64,000 bases of DNA from Natrarchaeobaculum aegyptiacum (GTDB lineage: Archaea > Halobacteriota > Halobacteria > Halobacteriales > Natrialbaceae): positions 2,356,001 to 2,420,000 of the forward strand of contig NZ_CP019893.1 of the NCBI RefSeq assembly GCF_002156705.1, written 5' to 3'. Each line of letters opens with the position of its first letter. Positions within the stretch are counted from its first letter, which is position 1. The position numbers and the translations under genes were made by a program. Positions 49,650 through 58,420 of this stretch are shown in pieces. The notes beneath the pieces are model-generated. The model did not search any database and was not told where the DNA came from. It was given only the letters and a program-made list of their open reading frames with translations.

Positions 49650-50960
49650 ATGGCCGACAGCGCTGACACCGAGGTTCCCCCGAGCCGCGACGCGGAGGCC
49701 GAGACGGCGGATCTGGCCACTCGCTCGCTCGGCGAGATCGATCCCGCCCGGAGCCGCCACTCCTGGACTCGATCCGGTGTCTCCCTCCACGACGACCTCA
49801 TCGTCGTCGGCCAGTGGGACGGCACCGTCACGGCCCTCGAGGCGGACTCGCTCGAGGCTCGCTGGACGGTTTCCCACCCGGACCGTCCGGTCGGGATCGC
49901 GACGCTCCCGGGGACTGGCCCGGGTGGCACCGATACGATCGTCGTTGCGGGGCGTGGTGACCGCGGAACGATCGCTGCCTACGACGGCGAAATGGGGGAT
50001 CGACTCTGGACCTTCGACACGGCCGCCGACGTCGGCGAGGCGACGAGAGAGTCGATCTTCTATCTGCCGTACGTGGTCGGACTCGAGTCGGCCGGGTCGG
50101 CTGGCGACGAGGACCTGCGTCTCTACGCCGCGGCGCGTCGGTACGAACGCGACGGGCAGACCCGTCGCTGGCACAGCACCGTCTACGCGTTCGATCCCGA
50201 CGGCTCGGTCCGCTGGCGTTACGAGACCGACGCCTCGCCGATCGCGCTCGAGCTCGACCCAGCGGGCGAGCGACTGGCCGTCGGCTACAACCGCTGTATG
50301 GGCGATCACGACACCGGACTCGTCGTCCTCGAGGCCGACACCGGCGACCTCGTCTGGACGTGGGACCCGGGGACCGAGGGCGACCGCCGCGTCGGGGACG
50401 TCTCCTACGTCGGCGAGACGCTCGCGGTGGCGAGCCACGGCGACAAGCGCGGCTACCTGCTCGGCCCCCGCGGCGACGAACGCTGGCACGTCGACCTCGC
50501 CGTCGAGACCAAAATCGACGAGGAGATCCTGTACGCCTACCCGAACCACGTCCACGCGCTCGACGACCGGGTGGCGTTCGTCACCGGAAACACCTACGCG
50601 CTCGAGGGCCGGGAAACCGAGGGCCTGCACCCGAACGAACACCAGTTGATCGTCGTCGACGCCGACGGCGAGCCGTGCTGGGACGCCGACGTCGGTGGGT
50701 TCGTCCACGGACTCGCCGCAGACGGTGCCCGACTCGTCGTTCCCAGCGCCCAGCACTTCCGCGTCCGAGATCCGGAGACGCACGCGGTCTACACGTTCGA
50801 CCTCGAGACCGGTGCGTGCGACCGTCTCGACTTCGAGGGTGCACCGACGGCGGTCGCGCTCGAGGACGGGGCTACCGCGGTGGTCGAGGAACCCGTTGCC
50901 TACCACGACCGCGAGGGGACGCTGGGTGCATATACGCTTCACGTCGGCCGGATCGAGTAA
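49650..50960 (+). CDS. PQQ-like beta-propeller protein
   Basis: A 436-residue cytoplasmic beta-propeller. Repeats of the type VVGQWDGTVTALEADSLEARWTV, IAAYDGEMGDRLWTFD, VYAFDPDGSVRWRYE and VVLEADTGDLVWTWDPG match the quinoprotein/WD-like pattern with a Trp docking residue. DIDLAVETKIDEEILYAYPNHVHAL sits in the middle. There is no signal peptide. It is the last gene of the cobalamin operon, only 1 base after DUF3209. It may scaffold the enzymes; nothing shows a catalytic role. Confidence 0.85.
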   Translation: MADSADTEVPPSRDAEAETADLATRSLGEIDPARSRHSWTRSGVSLHDDLIVVGQWDGTVTALEADSLEARWTVSHPDRPVGIATLPGTGPGGTDTIVVAGRGDRGTIAAYDGEMGDRLWTFDTAADVGEATRESIFYLPYVVGLESAGSAGDEDLRLYAAARRYERDGQTRRWHSTVYAFDPDGSVRWRYETDASPIALELDPAGERLAVGYNRCMGDHDTGLVVLEADTGDLVWTWDPGTEGDRRVGDVSYVGETLAVASHGDKRGYLLGPRGDERWHVDLAVETKIDEEILYAYPNHVHALDDRVAFVTGNTYALEGRETEGLHPNEHQLIVVDADGEPCWDADVGGFVHGLAADGARLVVPSAQHFRVRDPETHAVYTFDLETGACDRLDFEGAPTAVALEDGATAVVEEPVAYHDREGTLGAYTLHVGRIE

Positions 50961-51089
50961 CTCCTCTCTGCCGTCCTGACGCCGGTGTTTTCCACCTGTG
51001 ATATCCTGGTGCGCCCGCCGCTCGAGCGGTCGCACACGCAAGGCCAACCCCCACAACGCTGACTCGCGTTACGTTTTCCCGAACTGACA

Positions 51090-52262
51090 ATGGAGCGAGA
51101 ACGTGAACGCTCCGGTGAGTGTTCATCGATCCCGAACGCCCGACTGGCGGAGTACGGTGGGGATCGCGAGGGGACGGACGCTCGAGTACTCACCGACGGC
51201 GGTCAGGCACAGCTCGACGAACCCGACGACGACAGCGAGGAGGTCGACGAAGACGCCGAAAGCCCCGAAGCCGAGGCGGAAGACGAGTCAGCGGATCAGG
51301 AGGCCGAGAGTGACGAAGCGAAAGCGGAGGCTGAAGAGGCTGAAGAAACCGAGGAGGGGAAAGCGGAGGCCGAGGAGAGTGCTGAGGGCGACGAAGACGA
51401 AGCGGAGGCCGAGAGCGACGAAGGGGAGACGGAAGGTGCTACCGAAGAGGAAGACGAGGAAGCTGAACAGGCCCACGAAGCGGAGGACACTGAAGACGTC
51501 GAAGCGGACGAAGAAGACGAGACGGAAGCAGTCGAAGAGGAAGCGGAGGAGGAAGCCGGTGAAGCAGGCGAAGAAGATGCTGAAGAGACCGCCGAGGAAC
51601 CGGGCCACGACGTCGAGGACGCAGATCAGGTCTACCAGAGCGGCGAGACCGCCGGCGTCGCCCACCTCGACCTCGAGGGGCTGTTCCTCGACGTGCTCGG
51701 CCTCGAGGTCAACCTGAACGAGGTGACCCTCGACGTCTCCGCCCGGCCGGGGGAGAACAACTTGCTCGGGAACCTGTTGTCTGCCGTCACGGGACTGCTC
51801 GACGAGGGGAGTTCGATGCTCGAGAAAGTGAAGGCCTTGCTCTCGAAGCCGGCCGAGTGGGTCAGCGGGGTGCTCGAGCGACCGCGGGAGCTCCTCGGGA
51901 CCCTGGTCCGGTCTCCCGGGCAGTTCCTCGCGGGGCTGTTCGGGTTCGAGCCGGAGGCCGTCGACGTCGGGGCGCTGGGTGACGAGCAAGCGGACGAGGA
52001 GGAAGCCGAGGGCGAGCCTGCCGACGAGGAGGCGGATGCCGAGGAGGGCGACGAGGAAGCCTCGCCGGGACGGATTTCGGCTGCCGTCGCCTGGTTGAAG
52101 GAGAAACTCGTCTCCCTCGTCCCCGGGTTACCGGTCGAGGACCTCCTCGCGACGATCATCCGTGAAACACTCCGGACGCTCGTCGACACCCTCGAGGAAT
52201 CCATGACCGAAGCGGGCGACGAGCAGCAACAGGAAGGCGAGCCAGCGGAGGCTCCGGCATGA
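51090..52262 (+). CDS. super-acidic protein with LDLLGLxV-type module
   Basis: A 390-residue protein. Residues about 42-180 are almost pure Glu/Asp/Ala, as low complexity. Residues about 192-240 hold a hydrophobic module: HLDLEGLFLDVLGLEVNL, EVTLDVSARPG and NLLGNLLSAVTGLLDEG. I recall this module from scattered bacterial and haloarchaeal proteins of unknown function. A helical part follows (EKVKALLSKPAEWVSGVLERPREL), then a second acidic stretch and a helix-rich end (ISAAVAWLKEKLVSLVPGLP). There is no signal peptide. The next gene overlaps by ATGA. It starts a four-gene acidic cluster. Confidence 0.68.
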   Translation: MERERERSGECSSIPNARLAEYGGDREGTDARVLTDGGQAQLDEPDDDSEEVDEDAESPEAEAEDESADQEAESDEAKAEAEEAEETEEGKAEAEESAEGDEDEAEAESDEGETEGATEEEDEEAEQAHEAEDTEDVEADEEDETEAVEEEAEEEAGEAGEEDAEETAEEPGHDVEDADQVYQSGETAGVAHLDLEGLFLDVLGLEVNLNEVTLDVSARPGENNLLGNLLSAVTGLLDEGSSMLEKVKALLSKPAEWVSGVLERPRELLGTLVRSPGQFLAGLFGFEPEAVDVGALGDEQADEEEAEGEPADEEADAEEGDEEASPGRISAAVAWLKEKLVSLVPGLPVEDLLATIIRETLRTLVDTLEESMTEAGDEQQQEGEPAEAPA

Positions 52263-52741
52263 GCGACGAGACACTCGCCCAGCGGATCGACTACGAGGCG
52301 ATCGCAGACAGCGTCGATACCGACGACCTGCTCGAGGGGACCCAGTGGGAAGACGAGGTCGACGAGGAGACTCCCCTCGGTGCGGTTCTCGGTGCCCAGA
52401 TCGGGACGGTCGTCGGCCGAACGGTCGGCGAGTCGCTCGGCCGATCGGTTGGTGACCTGGTCGTCGAGGAGGTCCTCCAGCCGGACGAGTCCGAAGACGA
52501 GGACGTCGAGGCAGACGACTCGGCTGACGAGTCCGAAGACGACGACCAGGACGGGGACGGTGATTCGGACGCCGACGACGAGGAGGCGGAATCAGCCGAG
52601 TCCGAAGACGAGGCGGACGCCGACACAGCGGATGGCGAGGCAGATACCGAGAGTGAGGACGACGAATCCACAGCGGGCGAGGAGGTTCGAGCGCACGACC
52701 AGGACCAAGAACAGACCGACGACTCCAGCCAGGAGGACTGA
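52259..52741 (+). CDS. super-acidic protein with glycine zipper
   Basis: A 160-residue protein. Residues about 39-66 contain LGAVLGAQIGTVVGRTVGES and LGRSVGDLVVEEV, a row of GxxxG glycine-zipper repeats that can pack helices in membranes or assemblies. The last 90 residues are Asp/Glu/Ser/Ala with almost no hydrophobic residue. The ATG overlaps the previous stop. The zipper is clearly related to that of the next gene. Function unknown. Confidence 0.65.
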   Translation: MSDETLAQRIDYEAIADSVDTDDLLEGTQWEDEVDEETPLGAVLGAQIGTVVGRTVGESLGRSVGDLVVEEVLQPDESEDEDVEADDSADESEDDDQDGDGDSDADDEEAESAESEDEADADTADGEADTESEDDESTAGEEVRAHDQDQEQTDDSSQED

Positions 52742-52821
52742 TACGTGCCCACCTTCGACTCACCGATCGTCTCTCGAAGTCGTCCAGCGGCGGTCGAGAT
52801 CACTCGCTCGAGGTGGCGACG

Positions 52822-53787
52822 ATGAGTGCCGATGCAGACGCCGACAGTGGTACCGACGGCGGCGACGACCTCACGCAGCTGATCACCAGCGAAGTCGGGA
52901 ACCAGCTCGAGGTTGGTGACCTCCTCGGGAACGGCTCGATCGGCAATGCGATCGACGGTGGCGAGGTCGGTGCGACGGTCGGCCGCCGGGTCGGCGAACG
53001 CGCCGGTCGCGCCCTCGGGCTTGCTGTCGGTCGGGAGGTCCACCACGCGATTTCGTCGACGCTCGAGCGCGATCCGTCGCTCGACGAACTGGTCTCGAAC
53101 GTTCTCGAGGCGGTCAAGACGGCGCTCACGGAGGCGCTTCGAGAGGCGATCACCGGACCTGCGGCCTCGCTCGCCGAGGGCGTCGGCAGCGAGAATCTCT
53201 CGGGACTGCTCGAGGAGGCTGCGTCGACGACGGCGGACGAGGAGGGTGGTGAACCGGAATCCGCAGACGAGGACGGTGACGAAGACGGGGTGGAAGAGAC
53301 CGTCGACGACGAAGACGAATCGATGGAGGACGACGAGGATGCTGCTGAAGACGAGGTGGATGAGACAGCGGACGACGGTGAAGCAGACGAGGGAGACGAA
53401 GACGAAACGGGTGAAACTGGTGACGAATCCGGTGACGAAGAGGCTGACGATCAATCGACTGACGAAAGCGACGAGAGCGACGAGGGATCAGGCGCTGACA
53501 GCGCCGAGGTTGACGAGAGCGGCGACGAAGGCGACACCGGGGAGGAATCGGACGAGTCGGAGTCGGCTCCCGACGCGGCAGACCTCGAGTCACTGCGCCG
53601 GGAGACGCTCGAGGACTTCCTCGGCGTTCTCTCCTACGAGGACCTGCAGTCGATCGCGAAGGACGTCGACGTTACGGCGAACCTCAGTCGCGAGGAAATG
53701 ACCGACCGGATCGTCGAAACGGTGACGGACGAGGCTTCGGGAGAGACCGAGTCGGAAGACGGCGAGGAAGTCGCACCCGAGTCCTGA
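52822..53787 (+). CDS. super-acidic protein with glycine zipper and SAP-like end
   Basis: A 321-residue protein. The N-terminus has LITSEVGNQLEVGDLLGNG and a glycine zipper (GGEVGATVGRRVGERAGRAL, GLAVGREVHHAISSTL), close to the zipper of the previous gene. Helices follow (VLEAVKTALTEALREAI). Residues about 135-245 are almost only Asp, Glu, Ser and Gly. The C-terminus LRRETLEDFLGVLSYEDLQS and LSREEMTDRIVETV looks like a small SAP/Rho-N type helical domain. No signal peptide. ATG at 52822; 52813 is another possibility. Function unknown. Confidence 0.66.
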   Translation: MSADADADSGTDGGDDLTQLITSEVGNQLEVGDLLGNGSIGNAIDGGEVGATVGRRVGERAGRALGLAVGREVHHAISSTLERDPSLDELVSNVLEAVKTALTEALREAITGPAASLAEGVGSENLSGLLEEAASTTADEEGGEPESADEDGDEDGVEETVDDEDESMEDDEDAAEDEVDETADDGEADEGDEDETGETGDESGDEEADDQSTDESDESDEGSGADSAEVDESGDEGDTGEESDESESAPDAADLESLRRETLEDFLGVLSYEDLQSIAKDVDVTANLSREEMTDRIVETVTDEASGETESEDGEEVAPES

Positions 53788-53880
53788 TACTGGATCGGCG
53801 ATGGTCCGGTTCCAGTGTCGATCCCGGTCACGGCCGGTCTCGAGTCCGGCCGACCTGCCTACGGAGGTAACTGAGCGACG

Positions 53881-54786
53881 ATGACTGACCCACAACCCGA
53901 GGACGTCTCTGCCCTCCTGACCGACGCCGATCGAACCGCGCGAGGATTGCTCACCGGTGACGCCGAGTCCGATGCACTGCTCGAGCACGCCGAGGCAGCC
54001 GACGACCTCCTCGAGTCTGCCGACCCGGTGTCGGTGCTCGAGGCGGTCGGCCTCGAGACGCTTCCCGACGGAAGCGAACCGTCGTCGATCCCCGAGGCGA
54101 TCGCCCGCGGGGACGAAGCGCACGTCGACGAGTTGCGGCGGTTGCTGCATCTCGCGAACCTCGCCGACAGCGATCGGGAAGGCGAGGTCGACGAGTCCGA
54201 CGACGAGGCCGCTACCGAGGATCTCGAGGCCAGCGTCGCGGCCGTCCGGGAGACGGGTGCCCACGAACGCGTCGGCGAGGATGGTGACGACCAGGGGGAC
54301 GCGAACGGCGCTGTCGACGCCGCCGAGGAACGCGATGCTGTCGACGACGATGCCGACGCGACTGCTGGCAACGGCGACGCAGACTCGACCATCGAGTCTG
54401 CCGTCCGCTCGACGCTCGAGGGGATCGACGCCGACCTCGAGGGGCTCAGCGATCGACTCGAGGCGGCTACCACGACGGACGACGATGACGGCGCCTCGAC
54501 TGCGAGCGGCGACGAGGATCGAACCGACACGGACGCCGAGGCCGACGATGAGTGTGTCACAGACGACGAACCGACCGCAGAGCGCACCGACGAGCAGAAC
54601 GCCGACGGGGACGACGGCCTTCTCGAGCCCGACCTGGACCCTGACATGGGGTCCGGCGATGGTATCGGGAGCGGCCCCTCGAGTGGTCGCGGCGTGGCCC
54701 GGCACTCGACGGTGGCGGCGTCACCCGCTGACCGGCCAGACATGCGTGGGCTGGCGCGGCTCTCCACGATGCCGAAGCGTGAGTGA
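53881..54786 (+). CDS. acidic helical protein of the cluster
   Basis: A 301-residue protein. The N-terminal 100 residues are helical (EDVSALLTDADRTARGLL, ALLEHAEAADDLLESADPVSVLEAVG, VDELRRLLHLANLAD) and look like a folded domain. The next 150 are acidic and disordered with a helix AVRSTLEGIDADLEGLSDRLEAA. The tail is glycine/serine-rich and ends RPDMRGLARLSTMPKRE, a basic C-terminus that might be a docking peptide. There is a 93-base gap to the previous gene. Function unknown. Confidence 0.62.
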   Translation: MTDPQPEDVSALLTDADRTARGLLTGDAESDALLEHAEAADDLLESADPVSVLEAVGLETLPDGSEPSSIPEAIARGDEAHVDELRRLLHLANLADSDREGEVDESDDEAATEDLEASVAAVRETGAHERVGEDGDDQGDANGAVDAAEERDAVDDDADATAGNGDADSTIESAVRSTLEGIDADLEGLSDRLEAATTTDDDDGASTASGDEDRTDTDAEADDECVTDDEPTAERTDEQNADGDDGLLEPDLDPDMGSGDGIGSGPSSGRGVARHSTVAASPADRPDMRGLARLSTMPKRE

Positions 54787-54845
54787 TCGAGAGATCGAAC
54801 CACCGCCGACACTGTCGGTCTGTCCCAGCCGACGCTGATCGCTCG

Positions 54846-55061
54846 TTACTCGCCGCTCTGGTCGTCAACGAACAGTCGCACGCCCATCACCGGGATGAAC
54901 AGGAAGAACGCGAGCAGACACGCCCCGACGAAGATCGCCTGGAAGAACTGCGGCGAGATCGACGGCGTCGAGATCCAGCTCGCGATGAGGACGCCACCGG
55001 CGATCGAGAGTGCGACGAGGATTCCGATGTCACGACGCTCGACGGGAACTTCCTCGGACAT
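54846..55061 (-). CDS. small two-helix membrane protein
   Basis: A 71-residue protein with two hydrophobic segments (IGILVALSIAGGVLIASWI and FFQAIFVGACLLAFFLFIPVMGV) and short acidic ends. It starts with ATG at 55061 and converges on the acidic cluster. Upstream on the minus strand, ATATACTATCC (about 55080-55090) is a TATA-like element. Function unknown. Confidence 0.66.
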   Translation of the reverse strand: MSEEVPVERRDIGILVALSIAGGVLIASWISTPSISPQFFQAIFVGACLLAFFLFIPVMGVRLFVDDQSGE

Positions 55062-55533
55062 ACCGGCTCTTCTCGCGGATAGTATATATGCTGACTGTAC
55101 GACGCCGGCACAGCGGTCGCCGGTGAGAGACGTCTACACGGGAGACTGGGTCAGTACCACGGCGGAAGTGTGGGGAACTGACGTCGGAGGACGACGGTGA
55201 CCGATTCCACCGAGCAGCATCGTCTCGTCTCGCCCCATCTCATCGTATCTCGTATCGTTGTGGTGATCCGATTCCCTCTTGACTGCACGCCGGTGTGTAC
55301 CTGATCGCGAGCCCTGTCGGCGATCAGTGTATGAATTGGCACAATTGGATCAGCGGAACCTCCGGGTAGGCGAGTAGGATGTGAAACACTATCATATATC
55401 ATGAACTTTTATGTACGAGTGGCCTGAAGGGGTGAGTACAGATGTCGGTCGTACACGTACGCGTCGCAGCATAATTTCGTCCGCAGACCAGTATCGCCGC
55501 TCGAGAGCACATCCGAAGCAGACCCCGACCGAC
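55062..55533. other. intergenic stretch with AT-rich element
   Basis: No supported coding frame is seen. An AT-rich tract near 55388-55415 (CTATCATATATC, then ACTTTTATG) looks like divergent promoter elements. The plus-strand frame starting at 55411 is more likely non-coding until about 55534. Confidence 0.35.
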
Positions 55534-55788
55534 ATGAGTACCCGAAACGCACACACCCAGACCGACGCCGAACCGACTACCGACCAGCCTTCCAGCCGAC
55601 CCGAAACCCGAACACAGATGCCTGCACAGACGACCCGGTCGACCACGCGACTCTCGGCCCGTGGCACCCAGTCCGCAGCCGCCAGCGCCCCCCGGACGTT
55701 CTCCCACGGGCACACCGACCGCCTGCAGAATCTCGTCGATCGCTGGAACGTCGCCTTCGCCGACTCGAAGGCCGAAACGCGAACGTAA
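55534..55788 (+). CDS. possible small Thr/Ser-rich protein
   Basis: An 84-residue frame with high GC at the third codon position. It is rich in Thr, Ser, Arg and Gln at the start (THTQTDAEPTTDQPSSRPET) and ends in RLQNLVDRWNVAFADSKAE, which looks like a real helix. There is no close ribosome-binding site, and the nearest TATA element is over 100 bases upstream. The opposite strand is also open but Gly/Arg-rich. It may be a small haloarchaeal protein or a chance frame. Confidence 0.4.
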   Translation: MSTRNAHTQTDAEPTTDQPSSRPETRTQMPAQTTRSTTRLSARGTQSAAASAPRTFSHGHTDRLQNLVDRWNVAFADSKAETRT

Positions 55789-55803
55789 GTCGGTTCGCAA
55801 CTG

Positions 55804-56241
55804 TTAGTCCTCCGTAGCAAACTCCTCGAGCGACGGGACAACACCGAGTTCCTGAAAGAGACCGAGCGCGTCGTAATTCGTCCACATCTCGACGATCTCC
55901 TCGTCTTCGACGCGGTAGATCTCGACGCCCGACACCTCGACGTGATCGCCGGTCGGCTCGAGTCCCATGAACGACCCTTCGTGAGTGCCCCGTGCGGTAT
56001 ATCGGAGGGCGACCCGATCGTCGTCGGCGATTACATCTTCGACCTCGTACTCGACGTCGGGAAACGCCTCCCGGTACGATTCGACGTAGGATCGGTAGGC
56101 ATCCCGATCCCGGGGATCGTCCGGTGCGGCCGGGTCGTGGAGGACGAACGAGTCGGCGAAAATGTCGTCGATCACCTCGAGGGAACCGTCGGTCCAGATT
56201 TCCTCGGGATCTCGTCGAACGAGTTCTGTGGGTGTCGTCAT
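55804..56241 (-). CDS. SnoaL-like/ester cyclase family protein
   Basis: A 145-residue single-domain protein with the SnoaL/NTF2 fold. LEVIDDIFADSFVLHDPAAPDDPRDRDAYRSYVESYREAFPDVEYEVEDVIADDDRVALRYTARGTHEG is the family pattern, and ISGVEIYRVEDEEIVEMWTNYDALGLFQELG the end. Such proteins may cyclise polyketides or be binding domains with no activity; the actual substrate is unknown. Its ATG overlaps the stop of a small upstream frame on the same strand. Confidence 0.84.
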   Translation of the reverse strand: MTTPTELVRRDPEEIWTDGSLEVIDDIFADSFVLHDPAAPDDPRDRDAYRSYVESYREAFPDVEYEVEDVIADDDRVALRYTARGTHEGSFMGLEPTGDHVEVSGVEIYRVEDEEIVEMWTNYDALGLFQELGVVPSLEEFATED

Positions 56242-56519
56242 TTCAGTGTCACCTCTCGTGGTGCCGCGTCAGCGATCCCGTCTGACCGACGGGAGTGGAC
56301 GGCCCACGTCCTACGACCGATCGAGTTGTAAACGTCGACCGTGAGAGCGCCGTGTAGCCCAGTCGGGCCAGTCACGGCCGTCGCCAGCAGGTACTTCCGA
56401 TGGCCCGGTCTCTCGCGAACAGCAGAGACACCCCAGACTGCGCGGGGCTCTCCCCCGATCATCATCCAAACCGTCTTTGGAACGGCGACCGTACGCTCGA
56501 GTGGCCGATGACGACCCAC
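56238..56519 (-). CDS. possible small protein coupled to the SnoaL-like gene
   Basis: A 93-residue frame whose TGA overlaps the next gene's ATG as ATGA, the usual sign of coupling in this genome. MMIGGEPRAVWGVS (from 56465) and KYLLATAVTGPTG look partly protein-like, and third-position GC is moderate. The first 18 residues and the last 25 are less convincing. No family is recognised. It may be chance overlap. Confidence 0.3.
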   Translation of the reverse strand: MGRHRPLERTVAVPKTVWMMIGGEPRAVWGVSAVRERPGHRKYLLATAVTGPTGLHGALTVDVYNSIGRRTWAVHSRRSDGIADAAPREVTLK

Positions 56520-56666
56520 CTGCTCCGAGCCGGACTCGGCACCCGGTGACGACGAGCCCTATGAGTGCCGAGGCCGACTTCTATCCACACACTCTCGACG
56601 GAGGTATACGACCGTCGCTCACGGGCCGTCGATTCGCTCACACCGATTGTCCGAGACCGCGACGGC

Positions 56667-57122
56667 TCACCGATCAGCCTTCGGTTGCATTCGATCGGAG
56701 TAATCCCAGCTAAAGACGGTACGGGGCTCGATTCGGATGCAAATCTCGTCGCGATCGTCGGCGAGCAGCCGCTCAGCGAGGGGTGAATCCGTCCCCCCGA
56801 GATACCGCTCGAGGAGGGCTCGGAGGACCATCTTCCCGTCGTCGGGTGACATGGACGCGGAGCCGTGACCCCGTACGCCCCGGTATGGAATCTCGTTCGT
56901 CGATACGTCGAAGGCAACCTCGGGGTCGGTCCGGAGGTACGTCAACAGCGCTGCGTCAGCCGAGGTGGCGCACTCGAGCAACCCGTCGCAGTATCGGTAC
57001 CACAGGGTTACCACCCAGGGTGTTCCGTCTGGCCGGCGCACCCCGAGTCGAATCGGGATCGTCGCGTCCTCGAAGAATCCAGCCACCTCGTCGTCCGTCC
57101 AGGCGCCGCGGAACTCGACCAT
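56667..57122 (-). CDS. pyridoxamine 5'-phosphate oxidase-like FMN-binding protein
   Basis: A 151-residue protein of the split-barrel FMN-binding type. IPIRLGVRRPDGTPWVVTLWYRYCDGLLECATSADAALLTYLRTDPEVAFDVSTNEIPYRGVRGHGSAS is the usual strand order, with RGVRGHG the conserved turn. EICIRIEPRTVFSWDYSDRM closes it. It is likely a flavin-dependent oxidoreductase or a flavin-binding helper. The substrate is unknown. A stand-alone gene. Confidence 0.83.
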   Translation of the reverse strand: MVEFRGAWTDDEVAGFFEDATIPIRLGVRRPDGTPWVVTLWYRYCDGLLECATSADAALLTYLRTDPEVAFDVSTNEIPYRGVRGHGSASMSPDDGKMVLRALLERYLGGTDSPLAERLLADDRDEICIRIEPRTVFSWDYSDRMQPKADR

Positions 57123-57424
57123 ACCCTACTGCACGCTGTGAAGACTCAAAATTCCCCTGCCGCGGGCCAGCTGGCCCGACTGGGGGTCCAGGTGGGCCCA
57201 ATCGCCGATCCTTCCCTGTTCGCCTCGACGCGTGATCCGTCCTGTGGGACTCACGTTACGATACCGCTAGCCGCGACCGACGCCCCTCGAGAGAACGAAA
57301 CCGAAACCCGACGACGAGACCGTCCTCGACGAGTTCGCCGTGGAATCGTAGCTGGTACCTGCGAATCCAATCCCCAGTGCAGTGCTACCGAGAACGATTT
57401 CAGAGGGGCCGGCAGGCCGTCCAC
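57123..57424. other. intergenic stretch without a supported gene
   Basis: Frames here are short or Arg-rich. I see no RNA gene, repeat or clear promoter beyond scattered AT-rich short tracts. Confidence 0.35.
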
Positions 57425-58420
57425 TCAGCCCGCCGAATTACCGACGCCGAGAAACTCGAACGGCTCCGTTTCGACGAGGTCGTCGGCGACGTCACCGGCG
57501 AAGACGTTCGACTGATTCTCGCCGAGTGCCAGCGATCGAACGCCGGCATCGGCGTCGAAGTCGACTCCCTCGAGGTCCAGCCAGAAGATGGTCGGCGAGA
57601 GTGCCGACTCGAAGTAGTAGCGTCGGTTCCGGTGGTCGGCGACGGTGCGCCAGCGCGTCGAGGAGATGTGTGGTTCGTCCGGCGTACTGATCCCGTAGGG
57701 GACGGAAACGTTGCGGATCGCACCGAAGACGCTCGCCGTCGCGATTCGGCGGTCGTCGGTCCGGGGAATCGCGTCGACGTAGAAACTCGCGCGGACGAAC
57801 CGGTCGGCCGGCCGATTCGTTCCCGGTAACATGACGGTGCCGCCGATCTCCGACCAGTAGGCCTCGAGGGCGCGTTGCTGGTCGAACGGCGGGGAGTTGG
57901 TCATCACCTGATAGTCGCGGTCGTGGTGGATCGTTAACTCGCCGTCGACGTATTCGAGGATGGCGCTGTCACCCGTGGCGTCCGAGATGGACAGGTGTAA
58001 GGTGGCGAGTCGGCCTTCGTCGGGGATCTCGTCGGAGACGACGACGAACTCCTCGGTTCGGTGGTGATCGACTGCCTCGGCGACGGTCGCGAAGTTGTCG
58101 AGGACGTACTGGGCCCACAGCGAGATCGACAGCCCGGGCGTGTCGCCGTTCCACTCGGGATACTCGGATTCGGTGAGCCACAGGACGTTCGCGACCAGCC
58201 CTTCTTCGTTCATCCCGTCGGTCGTCGCGATGTCGTACGCAGAGGCGACGACGCTGCCGTATTCGGCCGTCCACTCGAGCGAGGCTGGCCCGACTTCACC
58301 CGTTCGTTCCATCCCGCGCGGGAATACCCAGACGTTGGTTCCGATCTCGCCGTGCCAGTCCATCGACCGGCCGGTGAGCACGATCTCTTCGGGTCCGAGA
58401 TACACCAGTCGCGTACACAT
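57425..58420 (-). CDS. linear amide C-N hydrolase (choloylglycine hydrolase family)
   Basis: A 331-residue Ntn-hydrolase of the choloylglycine hydrolase/penicillin V acylase type. The initiator Met is followed by Cys2, the nucleophile, which becomes N-terminal when Met is removed. Arg18 and Asp21 (RSMDW) and the Asn in YQVMTNSPPFDQQ are the expected catalytic residues, and STRWRTVADH has the late Arg. NEEGLVANVLWLTES is the second block. It has no signal peptide. Substrates could be acyl-amides, including acyl-homoserine lactones; bile salts are unlikely in this setting. Confidence 0.88.
   Translation of the reverse strand: MCTRLVYLGPEEIVLTGRSMDWHGEIGTNVWVFPRGMERTGEVGPASLEWTAEYGSVVASAYDIATTDGMNEEGLVANVLWLTESEYPEWNGDTPGLSISLWAQYVLDNFATVAEAVDHHRTEEFVVVSDEIPDEGRLATLHLSISDATGDSAILEYVDGELTIHHDRDYQVMTNSPPFDQQRALEAYWSEIGGTVMLPGTNRPADRFVRASFYVDAIPRTDDRRIATASVFGAIRNVSVPYGISTPDEPHISSTRWRTVADHRNRRYYFESALSPTIFWLDLEGVDFDADAGVRSLALGENQSNVFAGDVADDLVETEPFEFLGVGNSAG

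Noticed and set aside
49065-51056. 663-residue minus-strand open frame
   Set aside because: Antisense to the cobalamin operon genes, with an Arg-rich low-complexity end; a typical GC-rich artefact.
51103-51717. Lys/Arg-rich plus-strand frame in the acidic cluster
   Set aside because: The +1 frame of the Asp/Glu-rich coding sequence; basic composition is impossible for a typical protein here and no motif is present.
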